From NCBI GenBank assembly GCA_016711125.1, contig JADJTQ010000012.1, forward strand, positions 62,001 through 126,000: a stretch of DNA of 64,000 bases, read 5' to 3'. Positions within the stretch are counted from its first letter, which is position 1, and each line of letters opens with the position of its first letter. Positions 30,829 through 39,541 of this stretch are shown here, piece by piece. Below the pieces are notes generated by a model. That model was not told where the DNA came from. It saw only the letters and a program-made list of their open reading frames with translations, and searched no databases. The stretch comes from Saprospiraceae bacterium (GTDB lineage: Bacteria > Bacteroidota > Bacteroidia > Chitinophagales > Saprospiraceae). A program made the translations under genes and the position numbers.

Positions 30829-31262
30829 TCTCCCACAAAGGCACCAATTACACAAAAGGCTCTTACTGTAAATTTGTGTCTCTGGGAAAAACTTTGTGCC
30901 ACACTATTTTTGGTAGTCTCCCTCAAAGGTATCAAATACGCAAATGCGCTAGGGAAAGTCTGTGTCTCCGTGGGAAAAACGTGTACCGAACCCGATTTCG
31001 ATAGTCTCCCATCAAGTCACCAAGAGCACAAAAAGAGTTATTTTTTAGTTGAGACCCTTTGTGAACTTTGTGTCTCCGTGGGAAAATCTAGCACCGGTAC
31101 TGTTTCTATAATCTCCTACAAAGGCACCAAGTGTACAAAAGAGTTATTTTAATTGAGCTCCTTTGTGAAAGTTTGTGTCTCCGTGGGAAAGCTTGCACAG
31201 CACTGTTTCAAAAATATCTCACAAGGCACCAACCGCACAAAGACTTTATCTTAAAATGGAGC
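30829..31262. repeat. tandem array of ~88-107 bp imperfect-hairpin repeats
   Basis: Four full units and a partial fifth start at 30829, 30917, 31005, 31112 and 31217, each with TCTCCCACAAAGGCACC or a variant and ending with TTTGTGTCTCCGTGGGAAA followed by a variable stretch. The two ends of a unit are near reverse complements (TCCCACAAAGGCACCAAG against TCCCACGGAGACACAAAG on the other strand), so each unit can fold into a long hairpin. A short open frame runs through it, but its repeat-driven composition makes it unlikely to be coding. Unit length changes from 88 to 105-107 through a block of about 18 bases in the middle. Confidence 0.75.
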
Positions 31263-31270
31263 GTCTAAGA

Positions 31271-32557
31271 TCATTTCTTACCAAAATGTTGATTAGCAAA
31301 ATGGACAAATTGTTGCCAATCGTATAAGGTAATATCATGACCTCCTGACCGAATATGATAGGCAACCTGATCCGATAAAAGTGGCCTATCAACATCCGGC
31401 ATTTCTGCATCATTTAATCCGTTGTAGTTATAGAGTCTGTAAGCGGGAGAAGCGTAAGATGCCGCAAGAAATTCTCCCCGGGGATCAGCCCACTGATCAT
31501 CAACAGCACTTGCGACGTAAAGTGGTCGTCGTGCAATAAGACTTAGGAGGGTATGCTGATCAAAAGGAAGAAGATTTTCCTCATTATTGTATCGATCAAA
31601 TGCTTCACAAAACCAATGTGGGAACGAATGATTGATTCGGTTAACGGTTTCCCCAAAACGTCTTCGCGACAGGGCTGCTCCACCACAGCCCGAATCATTC
31701 GAAATGACCATTGCAAACCGGCTGTCGGAAGCTCCTGCCCATAGGGCTGCCTTACCTAAGCGTGAGTGCCCGATGACCGCCACTTGATCAGCGGCAATAT
31801 CAGGATCCTGCTGCAAATAAGTTAATGCCTGACTTAAGGCCCAGGCCCAGGCAGATATCGACGACAAAGTCCTTTTGTCAGTTGTTTGATCCAATAGTGC
31901 ATGAATACCATTTTCAAAATTATCGTCGAAATCAGGATCAATTTCACCGTAATAAATGGTAGCCAAACCATAACCTTGCTCTAAAAGATATTCGACCGGC
32001 CACCGGTTTGACCTAACTCCCCGGTTTTTTTCACTGGCACGGTTATTTGAAATTTCAAATGCTTCATTATTAGGTACCCAACTACGATGAATAGTGATAC
32101 CAGGGTCATCATGGATGGTGTGATTTCCATAAAAATTGAGTCCAAGAAAAACAGGAACATTGCTCTTAGCATTTGGCAGATACACGAGTAACGTTATATC
32201 CTTTTCTTTTCCCTGCCCTTTTATATTGATGGTTACCTCCTTTCGAACTGCAGTATTGTCAAATACCTGCTGATTGCTATTGAGTATAAAATCGACTTCC
32301 AGATTTTGATCAGGAAAGGTGCCATACATCTCACGAGCGAATGATTGCAACAGAACTTTTCGTTGAGTGGATTCCCAAAATTCGACGGATTTGATCTTCG
32401 TACTAGTTTTTGGATCGATCAGTGGATCGGGCAAGACAAAGGCTGGTACAGCGGACTCACTATAGTTGACTTCCGATTGCGCGAAGAGCGAGATGATAGG
32501 AAGTATCAACAGAAAAAATATCCGGATAGCAATGGAAATAGGTTTGAGGTGCGACAT
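31271..32557 (-). CDS. CE15-type glucuronoyl esterase
   Basis: About 428 residues. I use the ATG giving MSHLKPISIAIRIFFLLILPIISLFAQ, a good signal peptide; 15 upstream codons are also open. CE15 markers are the nucleophile in VIGHSRLGKAALWAG, NDSGCGGAALSRR with the conserved Arg region, and the His in RSGGHDITLYDWQQF. CE15 enzymes cleave esters of glucuronic acid in glucuronoxylan (and other uronate ester bonds). It lies beside the repeat array and about 7 kb from the rhamnose cluster, so it may or may not share a substrate. Secreted to the periplasm or surface. Confidence 0.9.
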   Translation of the reverse strand: MSHLKPISIAIRIFFLLILPIISLFAQSEVNYSESAVPAFVLPDPLIDPKTSTKIKSVEFWESTQRKVLLQSFAREMYGTFPDQNLEVDFILNSNQQVFDNTAVRKEVTINIKGQGKEKDITLLVYLPNAKSNVPVFLGLNFYGNHTIHDDPGITIHRSWVPNNEAFEISNNRASEKNRGVRSNRWPVEYLLEQGYGLATIYYGEIDPDFDDNFENGIHALLDQTTDKRTLSSISAWAWALSQALTYLQQDPDIAADQVAVIGHSRLGKAALWAGASDSRFAMVISNDSGCGGAALSRRRFGETVNRINHSFPHWFCEAFDRYNNEENLLPFDQHTLLSLIARRPLYVASAVDDQWADPRGEFLAASYASPAYRLYNYNGLNDAEMPDVDRPLLSDQVAYHIRSGGHDITLYDWQQFVHFANQHFGKK

Positions 32558-32815
32558 GTGAGGTAAATTGATCGGTACAAATTTAGTGCTATTTCCGCTC
32601 ATTTGCTACTCGCGAAAAGATGTTCGACCTAGTTTTATATAAAGACGTCATTGGAGGTCTTGGGTGTCAAATGGCACATGATCCCCATGATATTGAGTGA
32701 TAGTTCATATGCTGAATGGTGCCTGAGTTAATGAATACGGGGTTGTAACTAAGTGTCATTTTACCGGCTAGCGATAGAATAAGAAACGATAAGAGGAGAA
32801 TCAATGTGAGAAAAC

Positions 32816-34203
32816 TTACTGGTTTTCTGCGTCATAAAGAAGTTTGGCTACAGTCTTGTGAAATTCTTCTTTAAATGATTGATAATTAGGCGTAGCAGGA
32901 CCACTAAATCCGGTGTAGATCTTTTTTACCTGGTTTTCCGAGTCAAAGAATATCAGTGTAGGGTAGGCAAATACTGTATCTAGCATCGGTAATTGCTTAG
33001 AAGCTTCATTCTTGTCGGATACACCTGCCAATAGAATAGGGTAGGGTATATCAAGTTTTTGTCGATATCTTGCAATCGCTTGGCTAGCCAAAATGGGGTC
33101 CGAATGCAGCTCGAAAGCAAGGCCTACCAGACCAATATCGGGATTTTCTCTTTCGAAATAATCCAGTAAAAACTGCGTCTCATCAAGGCAATTAGGACAC
33201 CAGGTACCCAATATTTGCACAATTTTTGGCCTTCCGGTCAAAGTGGCATCGTCACTTGTCATTAAACGGCCGTTTTCATCCGGAAAAGAAAATTCGAATT
33301 TTTCACCGGAAAAAGTGGTAATCAAATTTGGGTCTCTTAAAGTTGCTTCTTCATTCCTCCTCCCGCTCCAACTGGTTATGTAATGGATTCCGTTGCGAAA
33401 AACTCCACTTAGAGTTCCGTCTGGGTTGATCAAAGCCTCAAACAGAAACATATGCGCACCATCAAAGCTGGAGAGGTACATTTTATTGGCCTGCACTGTT
33501 CCTTCTAGAAACCGATAGTCACCGGATTCGGTTTCAAAGGTGCCAGTGAGGTGGTTTCCATCTTGCTCGAAATATCCGATGGCGGGTTCTGGTATTGTGT
33601 CTTCAAGACCAAAAGTCACTTCCCATTTGCCAGTCAGATCAGTCGCAGGAGGTTTTTGTAAAGTAGTAAACCGGTAGTTCTGACCATGCTTGGCAACAAA
33701 ATGGATTTGGTATTGGCCACGACTAGGTACATACCAATATCCCTCTAACACGGTTTCTTCGTAAATAACTTTGAAATATGAATCATAGGAGGAAAATGAA
33801 TGGTCAATGTATCCTTGTTGGTCGCTCTGTCTTTACGAAAAGTTATATTCTCTAAAATAATCTTTTCATCGGCATTGCTGATCACTATATGAAAATTGTC
33901 TGGGTCGTCGTAGACTACCTCAAAATTAAATGGTAAATCACCCTCTGTGACTTCGTCAAACGAGATATTGTCACTCACTTTGGTTTCATGCCTGACCGTC
34001 TGAAGATAATTTTTTTCAGGATCCAATTTTAGCACCGCCCGCCAAGGCCCGGGCGGTAGTTTACTATATGTTTCACCGACCTCAAAACAGCTCACCACCG
34101 TAGCTGAAAGAAGTAAAATGAAAAATTGAACCTTATTCGCTGAGAATAAATTAATCAGATTTTTCGCCAACAAATTGATCTTCTTTGTATTTGAATAGGA
34201 CAT
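32816..34203 (-). CDS. TlpA-like thiol-disulfide oxidoreductase lipoprotein (frameshifted)
   Basis: The C-terminal half is a thioredoxin-fold TlpA/redoxin domain with GTWCPNCLDE (CPNC active site) and the cis-Pro in VFAYPTLIFF. The N-terminal half has a signal ending SATVVSC (lipobox-like) and a beta-rich domain common in periplasmic Bacteroidota redoxins. They are one gene: a shift near 33770 joins TLTIHFPP to YDSYFKVIYEETVLEGYWYVP. Such proteins reduce or oxidise disulfides in the envelope. The start is uncertain, since the reading frame runs 53 bases into the upstream gene; the signal peptide could begin within that stretch. Confidence 0.82.
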
Positions 34204-34681
34204 TAAATGTGGTCAAACTACCATAAATTCGAGTGACATACTGTTGCAGGTTCACTTTTTCCTCGTCATTGAGATCGCTACTATTAATCCTTTGCTCCAT
34301 GACTCTCAACCGATCTCTTACCATAACAATTTTATGGAAGAATGTTTCAATGGGAATCTCTTTGGATTTTAAACTCTCGTCTCCAGGTTTTAGAATCATT
34401 AAACCATCTGACCAACGATCACCTAAATCGATCACTTGTGAGATATCCGAGTACGCATTTAAAATTTTGATTAAAGATTTTTCTGCCTCATTAAAAGTGA
34501 CAGCTTCTTCGGCCTGAATTGCCTCGATGATTTCCCATTGGTCATAGTGTTTGCCCACTTGCTTGATACCAAATTTCATAAAACACACTTCATAGGCAGC
34601 TTTGTGTATTCTTATTATTACGCCATCTCCATAAGCAGGATGATTGACCCTGGATCCAATACCTAATATCCGTTCACTCAT
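34151..34681 (-). CDS. conserved protein with N-terminal Tudor-like motif
   Basis: 176 residues, no signal peptide. The N-terminal 50 residues (GIGSRVNHPAYGDGVIIRI, ...QWEIIEA) match the small SH3/Tudor-like motif HPxYGxGVI found at the C-termini of UvrD/PcrA-type helicases and in regulatory proteins. The rest is helical (MILKPGDESLKSKEI, NLQQYVTRIYGSLTTF). I cannot assign a function; a nucleic-acid- or polymerase-associated role is a guess from the Tudor-like motif. Confidence 0.6.
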   Translation of the reverse strand: MSERILGIGSRVNHPAYGDGVIIRIHKAAYEVCFMKFGIKQVGKHYDQWEIIEAIQAEEAVTFNEAEKSLIKILNAYSDISQVIDLGDRWSDGLMILKPGDESLKSKEIPIETFFHKIVMVRDRLRVMEQRINSSDLNDEEKVNLQQYVTRIYGSLTTFNVLFKYKEDQFVGEKSD

Positions 34682-34728
34682 TTTTGAAAGAATTTAATAA
34701 GCCTGCAAATATGCAAAAAGTGGTTGAA

Positions 34729-36048
34729 TCAATGGAGTTTTGAACCCTTATGATAGTGGTCATCCAGATCGCGAACATGCGGTTTACCTAAGAGACCAAG
34801 ACTTTTTGCCACGATAATACTAACCGTCGCATCACTAGTCACATTCGCTATGGTGCGTACCATGTCTAGTGGTCGGTCTACCGCAAAAATGAGAGCGAGA
34901 CCTGCCTCGGGGATTCCCGCCGCACCTAATACGATCACCAGCATGATCATTCCGGCACTGGGAACTGCAGCCGACCCAATGGATGCTAAAGTCGCCGTCA
35001 GCACAATGCCCAATTGCGCACCTACAGTGAGTTCCAATCCAAAGGTTTGGGCAATAAAAATGGCGGCGACACCTTGATATAATGAAGTGCCATCCATATT
35101 AACAGTAGCCCCAATTGGAAGTACAAAACTGCTCACTTCTTCATCCACTCCCATATGTTCATGCACGCGCTCCATGGTTACCGGCAACGTAGCGGCACTA
35201 CTACTGGTACTAAAAGCAACGAGCTGAGCAGGACTTATGCCCGCGAAAAATTGTTTATAACTGAATCCTCCTATAGCTTTTGCCAACATAGGGTATACGA
35301 AAAGGATCAGAATGAAGAGACCAATTAGTACGGTGACCGAATACCATAGTAATGCTTTAAAAAGATCCCAACTTGGTGATTCAACAATCAATGCCGCCAG
35401 CAAAGCAAAAACTCCATAAGGAGCTACAAGCATAATCATATCGATCATCTTTAGAACCACTTCATTCAATCCGTCGATAAAATCGGTGATGGGTTTTGCT
35501 TTTGCCGGTTCGATCAGAATGAGTCCAATACCGAATAATATCACAAAGAAAATCACCTGTAGCATGTTGCCATTATCACCCATGGCTTTAAAAATGTTGT
35601 CTGGCACCAGATCTACTAAAGCCTGTAATGGTCCGCTTGATTTCTGAGCTTCTGCCAGGGCAATTTTGCCCGATGCTTCAGTAGCATATCCTTCAAGCAG
35701 ACCTTGTCTTGTCTGCTCATTAATCGAAGACCCTGGCTTTATAATATTAACTAGAATGAGACCTAGACTAACTGCAAACATCGTAGTAAACAAATAAATA
35801 ACCACAGTCCGGCCTCCCATACGAGACAACTTGCTAATGTCTTTTAAATCACTGACCCCCTTAATGAGTGAGGCAATGATCAGCGGAATCGCTATCAATT
35901 TCAGCAGATTGATAAAAATAGTACCGAACGGTTTTACCCAATTGACAATAATCTGATTGGCACCCATCATACTGGCTATGATGCCAACCAGAATCCCCAG
36001 AACCATTCCTATTAGTATTTTCCAGTGGAGAGGCAGATTTTTGATCAT
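34729..36048 (-). CDS. dicarboxylate/amino-acid:cation symporter (DAACS family)
   Basis: About 439 residues with eight predicted transmembrane segments plus re-entrant hairpins. The family signature is clear: SSSAATLPVTMERVHEH, IGATVNMDGTSLYQGV and AAVPSAGMIMLVIVL in part. It imports glutamate/aspartate or C4-dicarboxylates with Na+ or H+. I start at MIKNLPLHWKILIGM; the frame extends 46 codons upstream without membrane or signal features. Followed downstream on its strand by the Tudor-like gene, 48 bases away. Confidence 0.93.
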   Translation of the reverse strand: MIKNLPLHWKILIGMVLGILVGIIASMMGANQIIVNWVKPFGTIFINLLKLIAIPLIIASLIKGVSDLKDISKLSRMGGRTVVIYLFTTMFAVSLGLILVNIIKPGSSINEQTRQGLLEGYATEASGKIALAEAQKSSGPLQALVDLVPDNIFKAMGDNGNMLQVIFFVILFGIGLILIEPAKAKPITDFIDGLNEVVLKMIDMIMLVAPYGVFALLAALIVESPSWDLFKALLWYSVTVLIGLFILILFVYPMLAKAIGGFSYKQFFAGISPAQLVAFSTSSSAATLPVTMERVHEHMGVDEEVSSFVLPIGATVNMDGTSLYQGVAAIFIAQTFGLELTVGAQLGIVLTATLASIGSAAVPSAGMIMLVIVLGAAGIPEAGLALIFAVDRPLDMVRTIANVTSDATVSIIVAKSLGLLGKPHVRDLDDHYHKGSKLH

Positions 36049-36282
36049 GATCGAACAATTTGACTGAAAAATAGGAAAATTGTCGACATGACTTGAGATA
36101 TTAGCAGCACCTACGGATCGGAAGTACGTTCCGGAGTATGTCCAGCTACAAATCGATGCAAAAAGGAGATTGGTCTGATAGCACAACCTAATCCCAACAA
36201 TATCCCATATTTTTGATAAGCTAAATTTGCCGCACTGTAAAGGAATGAATATTCACTTTTAATAAACCAACCCGATTTTGTT

Positions 36283-37779
36283 ATGAAATTAAGTAGCTAT
36301 GTGATTTTTTTGCTCTGTTTCCTTCTGAACTCATCTATTATTGCTCAAGAGGCCGAAAACTCGATTTCCATGGAGGAAGTGCAGGCGCACCTTAGGTTTT
36401 TAGCGGCAGACGAACTCCGGGGTCGCAAAACGGGCGAAATCGGCAATTGGGTTGCGGCGAGGTACATTGCCGAACAGTTTAGGCAGTTTGGCGCAAAATC
36501 GGGAAATGGAACTGATTATTTTCAGGTCATTCCTTTTGCAGACATCACTCCTCCGAAACAGGGATCTCTGAAGGTTGGTGAAAAACTTTTTGACATAGCC
36601 GATCGATTGTTGGTTCGGTTTGCACCTGATGGTACTGTGTCTGGTGAGTTGGTCTATCTTCCACATGCCATGCCAGGTGAAGTAACAAAGGCTGTCAGTG
36701 GTAAATGGATCTTGACAAACATTGGAGATGAAGGAATGGCCGACCCTCAGGCTGCCTTTGCTTTATCAGCACTCAAGAAGAAAAAATTGCAAGAAATGGG
36801 CGCCCTCGGACTGATTGAAATCTATCAGGGCCGCCATCCATGGAATTTAATTAAGCGATTTTTTGGCTCAGGAGCGATGCAAATTATGGAGGAGGGTGAA
36901 GACCTTTCTTTCCCCACTCTGGTGGTCAATGACGCTTTAGAAAGAGAAATTAAAGATCTAAGTGAGGGCAAAAACGTCCAGGTGATACTCGAAACTGTCG
37001 GCACATCGATCAAACGGAAACCATCACCCAATGTCATAGGAATGATCACTGGAACAGATCCGGTTCTGAGCAAAGAATTTGTAGTGCTTTCGGCCCATTT
37101 TGATCATGTTGGAACTTCACAAAGCAGTGATCGACCGGCTACCCAGACGGATTCGATCTTTAATGGAGCCAGGGACAATGCCTTTGGAGTCACCGCTTTA
37201 TTATCTGCTGCTAAGGTATTGGCTAATCATCCTCCCAAAAGATCCGTTTTACTACTTGCACTCACTGCCGAAGAAATTGGACTGGTAGGTAGTAAATATT
37301 TTGTCGAGCATCCCACGGTTCCTCTGCAGAATCTGATATTCAACCTTAATACCGATGGTGCTGGTCAGAGTGATTCTACCATTGTTGCCGTGATGGGGTT
37401 AAATAGGGTAGGAGCAGTAGAAGAAATTACGATGGCTTGTCAGGCATTTGGATTGGAGCCATTTGCCGATCCTGCGCCTGAGCAAAACTTGTTTGATCGC
37501 TCCGATAATGTTTCGTTTGCCGCAGTGGGTATTCCGGCACCCACATTTAGCCCAGGTTTTCGACAATTTGATAACTCAATCTTGAAACATTATCACCAGC
37601 CCAGTGATGAAGTTGAAACATTGGACTTTAAATATGTTTTAAAATTTTGCCGGGCTTTCGCACTTACGGCAAGAAAAATAGCAGATAAATCTCAAAGACC
37701 TCACTGGATCGATGGTGATAAATACCAACCGGCATTTATTCAACTTTATGGGGGCACTAGAAATGAAAGTCATGATTAG
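36283..37779 (+). CDS. secreted M28-family metallopeptidase
   Basis: 498 residues with a signal peptide (ends SSIIAQ) and a PA-like domain before the M28 peptidase domain. Zinc and catalytic residues: His in LSAHFDHVG, Asp in GARDNAFG, the Glu-Glu pair in LTAEEIGLVG, Asp in NLNTDGAG, and His in HYHQPSDE. This gives two-zinc aminopeptidase or carboxypeptidase activity outside the cytoplasm. Family length and motif order are normal. It is divergent from the symporter. Confidence 0.9.
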   Translation: MKLSSYVIFLLCFLLNSSIIAQEAENSISMEEVQAHLRFLAADELRGRKTGEIGNWVAARYIAEQFRQFGAKSGNGTDYFQVIPFADITPPKQGSLKVGEKLFDIADRLLVRFAPDGTVSGELVYLPHAMPGEVTKAVSGKWILTNIGDEGMADPQAAFALSALKKKKLQEMGALGLIEIYQGRHPWNLIKRFFGSGAMQIMEEGEDLSFPTLVVNDALEREIKDLSEGKNVQVILETVGTSIKRKPSPNVIGMITGTDPVLSKEFVVLSAHFDHVGTSQSSDRPATQTDSIFNGARDNAFGVTALLSAAKVLANHPPKRSVLLLALTAEEIGLVGSKYFVEHPTVPLQNLIFNLNTDGAGQSDSTIVAVMGLNRVGAVEEITMACQAFGLEPFADPAPEQNLFDRSDNVSFAAVGIPAPTFSPGFRQFDNSILKHYHQPSDEVETLDFKYVLKFCRAFALTARKIADKSQRPHWIDGDKYQPAFIQLYGGTRNESHD

Positions 37780-37950
37780 CCAAAAAAAGAGGGCATCGGC
37801 AGAGTACTATATGGAGTTACACAAGAACCCTTTGGTTAAAGTCGGGATGACCTTTACGGAAGTTTTCCGGTGGGTTTAGTTATCACGATCATCAGTTCGC
37901 TGATTCTCAGGAGGCAATGGAAAATTAATTTTTGACCTAAATTGATTAAA

Positions 37951-38370
37951 ATGAAAAAACGGGTTACCGGTATTGGTGGTATTTTTTTTAAGTGTGATGA
38001 TCCGGTTGCTACGCGCAACTGGTACCGTGATCATCTGGGATTAGTAACCAATGAATACGGCTCTCTATTTGAGTATCGGGATTCAGAAAATCCAGACAAG
38101 AAGGTTTATTTACAGTGGAGTACTTTTTCTCAGACTACAAATTATCTCGCGCCGTCTACTAAAGATTTCATGATCAACTACCGGGTGGAGGCCATGGAAA
38201 ATCTGGTTAAACTATTAAAAGAGGAAGGAGTGACGGTATTAGATGAGATCGAATCTTACGATTATGGTAAATTCGTGCATATCCTGGACCCAGAAGGCAA
38301 CAAAATAGAACTATGGGAACCTGTAGATGAGGTTTTTACAAGGGAATATGGAGATGAAACCACTAAATGA
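37951..38370 (+). CDS. VOC-family protein (glyoxalase/bleomycin-resistance fold)
   Basis: About 139 residues. Paired beta-alpha-beta-beta-beta modules with GIFFKCDDPVATRNWYRDHLGL at the start and FVHILDPEGNKIELWEP at the end, the standard metal-binding VOC ends (His/Glu). Substrate unknown. Start at MKKRVTGIGG; a TTG three codons upstream is possible. The end overlaps the start of the next gene by 15-20 bases. Confidence 0.82.
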   Translation: MKKRVTGIGGIFFKCDDPVATRNWYRDHLGLVTNEYGSLFEYRDSENPDKKVYLQWSTFSQTTNYLAPSTKDFMINYRVEAMENLVKLLKEEGVTVLDEIESYDYGKFVHILDPEGNKIELWEPVDEVFTREYGDETTK

Positions 38371-39325
38371 CAATACGCTAAAAATCTGGAAATGCCTGGC
38401 ATCGATCCTGCTCGTCATCTTGCATGGCGTGAATCTATCAGCTCAACTACGACCCGACAACTTGTCGGGCAGGGGACATGTTATCTTGCAGAAAGGAGAT
38501 CTTAAAGTTGAATTTGTGGATAATACATCGTTTGGCCCCTTGCATAAAAACGGCTATAACGGAATTGCATCTCTGCATCACAAAAATGAAGAGAGGAATA
38601 TTTTGTTCCCGAATATGCAGGATTTAATCTGGAACACATTTTTGGGGGTGACAGTCTGGAGCAGCTTTTGAACCCAGACTTCATCCGATGCAATTGTTTC
38701 AAAAAAAAGTGAGCAGGAGGTATTACTTTATCAGTCTGAAACACCAGATTCAAAGGTTGAATCTCTGACCCGATTTCAGTTGGTAGATTCCTGCTATATT
38801 GATGTAACCTTTCAATGTATCATACACGATAGCGCTTTCTTTGAGCACAATTATGCCGGTTTTTTTTGGGCTAGCTATATCAACCAGCCTGATGATCCGG
38901 CAATCTACTTTTCAGGTAGTTCCGAGATGTCTAAGCATCCAGCTTTGATCAGGGCTTATTCAAAGGAACATGGGGTTGAAAGCACACACCTTTCATTTTC
39001 AGAAGATCGTGATTATTATTTTGCCGAAAATTTCAATGCCCGCCTCGCAAATCATTTTTCTGATCTTAAATTTGATATGCCATTCTTTTATGGCCGATTT
39101 TCCGATATGGTATTGGCCTACTTATTTGACTCGGACCAGGTGATTCGTTTTTCACAATCACCTACTGGTGGCGGACCTGCTAATCCAGCCTGGGACTTTC
39201 AGTGGATCATTCCGGATCCAGTAGTTGGTAAGGTCTATTCCTTTAAGACGAGATTGATTTACAAACCTTTTATAAGCTACCTTGATATTGAACAGGAGTT
39301 TGAAAACTGGCGAAAGAATCATTAA
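38348..39325 (+). pseudogene. secreted protein of unknown function, several frameshifts
   Basis: Signal peptide (CLASILLVILHGVNLSAQ) and then a beta-rich secreted protein. Reading requires at least three frame changes between 38600 and 38720: VPEYAGFNLEHIFGGDSLEQL, then EPRLHPMQLFQ, then KSEQEVLLYQSE. The second half (ESTHLSFSEDRDYYFAENFNARLANHF, PTGGGPANPAWDFQWIIP in part) is in one frame to the stop. I do not recognise the family. A palindrome lies in frame just after the signal peptide. It sits directly upstream of the GH78 gene on the same strand, so a role in the glycan cluster is possible but unproven. Confidence 0.5.
38453..38469. repeat. 8 bp palindrome inside a coding region
   Basis: CCCGACAA-c-TTGTCGGG, a perfect inverted repeat with a single central base. 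It encodes RPDNLSG just downstream of the predicted signal-peptide cleavage site. Confidence 0.6.
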
Positions 39326-39541
39326 GCCCACCCTGTCAAAGTTGAAGTCTTTCGTTCGTCCATTTAAAATAAACAGGAAATAGCCAACCCACACAAAGTT
39401 GCTCAATCTGTTGGCATTGCGATGGAACCGTTAAGATTGGGCGAAGCTTGTCGTTTGTATACCCTTCATCAGAAAAGATTTCCTCATATTTGAGCAGATG
39501 CACAATAAGACAAAATCTATTTTTGAAAAAATATGTATTTC

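Noticed and set aside
30874..31152. A protein encoded by the hairpin array
   Set aside because: Its sequence repeats with the DNA units and has no start-site support or family likeness.
30829..31262. CRISPR array
   Set aside because: Units are 88-107 bp and similar along their length, without short identical repeats and unique spacers of constant size, and no cas genes are near.
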